Below, piece after piece: positions 63,208-64,000 of a DNA stretch of 64,000 bases (within the stretch, counting starts at the first letter, position 1; each line of letters starts with the position of its first letter). The stretch lies in assembly GCF_000378505.1 (NCBI RefSeq), contig NZ_KB899995.1, forward strand, positions 1 to 64,000. The letters run 5' to 3'. The notes beneath the pieces are model-generated. The model had not been told where the DNA came from and ran no database searches. It worked only from the letters and a program-made list of their open reading frames with translations. The stretch is from Modicisalibacter luteus DSM 23508 (GTDB lineage Bacteria > Pseudomonadota > Gammaproteobacteria > Pseudomonadales > Halomonadaceae). The position numbers and the translations under genes are program-made.

Positions 63208-64000
63208 ATGTCGATCCAGCAACGCCTTGCCAAGCTCAATCCGCGCCAGCAGGAAGCGGTGCGCTACATCGATGGCCCGTGTCTGGTGCTGGCCGGTGCC
63301 GGCTCGGGCAAGACCAGCGTGATTACCACCAAGATTGCCTACTTGATCCAGGAATGTGGGATGAGCGCGCGCAAGATCGCTGCGGTCACCTTCACCAACA
63401 AGGCGGCCCGCGAGATGAAGGAGCGCGTGGGCAAGTTGCTCAAGGGCAAGGAAGGGTACGGCCTGACGGTGTCGACCTTCCACACGCTGGGCCTGACGAT
63501 CATCCGTGGCGAACTCAAGACGCTGGGTTACAAGGCGGGATTTTCGCTGTTCGACCCTGAAGACGCCAAGGCGTTGCTGCGTGACCTGATGCAAAAGGAT
63601 GCTCAGGTCGACGCCGATCAGATCAATCGTGTGCAGGGCCAGATCTCGACCTGGAAGAACGATCTGGTGCTGCCCGGCCAGGCGCTGTCACAGGCGGCGG
63701 ACGAAGACGAGCAATACGCGGCGCGCCTTTACGAGGCCTACAATCGCCACCTCAAGGCGTATAACGCCGTCGACTTCGACGACCTGATCCTGCTGCCTGT
63801 GGTACTTCTGCAGCGTGACGCCGAGGCGCTGGCGCGCTGGCGGCGCAAGTTCCAGTACATGCTGGTCGATGAGTATCAGGACACCAACGTCAGCCAGTAC
63901 CTGCTGGTGCGCCTGCTGATGGCCGAGCGTGCGACCTTCACCGTGGTCGGTGATGACGATCAGTCGATTTATGCCTGGCGTGGCGCACGACCGGAGAACC
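63208..64000 (+). CDS. rep: ATP-dependent DNA helicase Rep, N-terminal part
   Basis: The first 264 codons of a superfamily 1A helicase; the rest lies beyond the window. It starts MSIQQRLAKLNPRQQEAVRY, typical of Rep, and shows Walker A GAGSGKT (30-36), AVTFTNKAAREM, Walker B VDEYQDTN and the first part of motif III GDDDQSIYAWRGA. Rep helps fork progress through bound proteins. It is a paralogue of the uvrD gene found 56 kb upstream in this same window. Confidence 0.93.
   Translation, partial: MSIQQRLAKLNPRQQEAVRYIDGPCLVLAGAGSGKTSVITTKIAYLIQECGMSARKIAAVTFTNKAAREMKERVGKLLKGKEGYGLTVSTFHTLGLTIIRGELKTLGYKAGFSLFDPEDAKALLRDLMQKDAQVDADQINRVQGQISTWKNDLVLPGQALSQAADEDEQYAARLYEAYNRHLKAYNAVDFDDLILLPVVLLQRDAEALARWRRKFQYMLVDEYQDTNVSQYLLVRLLMAERATFTVVGDDDQSIYAWRGARPEN

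Overview
The window is GC-rich gammaproteobacterial chromosome, most likely from a Halomonas-type bacterium. Gene content and order resemble the known Pseudomonas neighbourhood pyrE - crc-like - rph - yicC / gmk - rpoZ - spoT / oxyR - recG / HU - rubredoxin reductase - ubiC - ubiA - phoB - phoR - pst. The presence of a sodium-coupled NSS transporter, TRAP-type binding protein and acidic proteins fits a halophile, but the genus is an inference. No rRNA, tRNA or CRISPR array was seen.

Layout. 1-11 kb: the end of glmS, a RecQ-like helicase, a DUF72 protein, an NSS symporter, a HexR-like sugar-phosphate regulator, uvrD, a PsiE-like protein, an orphan TRAP binding protein and a YciA-type thioesterase. 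11-21 kb: the phosphate regulon, pstS, then pstC-pstA-pstB-phoU, cysZ and fhuF on the plus strand, facing phoB-phoR on the minus strand. Arrays of PhoB half-sites lie before pstC and before phoB. 21-36 kb: ubiC-ubiA, a rubredoxin reductase, HU, yccS, oxyR-recG, a short-chain dehydrogenase-like gene, a PagL-like lipid A deacylase, thpR, ridA and gmk-rpoZ-spoT. 36-43.4 kb: three MFS transporters, pyrC, a histidine phosphatase, an inositol monophosphatase family enzyme and a GST.

43.6-58.6 kb is a genomic island of about 15 kb inserted in the last codons of yicC. A 14-bp perfect (18/21 overall) duplication of the yicC 3' end lies at each border, and both copies encode the same C-terminal residues QIQNIE followed by a stop. 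A P4-type integrase sits at the yicC side. Between the ends lie a type I restriction-modification operon (hsdM-hsdS-ATP-binding protein-hsdR), a second, short FimB-like tyrosine recombinase, and a satellite-like module (AlpA-type regulator, an IS21 IstA-like protein whose DDE catalytic residues appear to be lost, and a YfjJ/inovirus Gp2-like protein). 58.6-64 kb returns to core genome: yicC, rph, a Crc-like pseudo-exonuclease, pyrE, yfaZ, trmL and the start of rep.

How parts work together. PstSCAB with PhoU senses and imports phosphate and signals to PhoR-PhoB, which probably feeds back through the Pho boxes. gmk-rpoZ-spoT links GMP metabolism, RNA polymerase omega and (p)ppGpp. yicC and rph are RNA-processing neighbours. 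The island pairs self-mobility genes with a defence operon.
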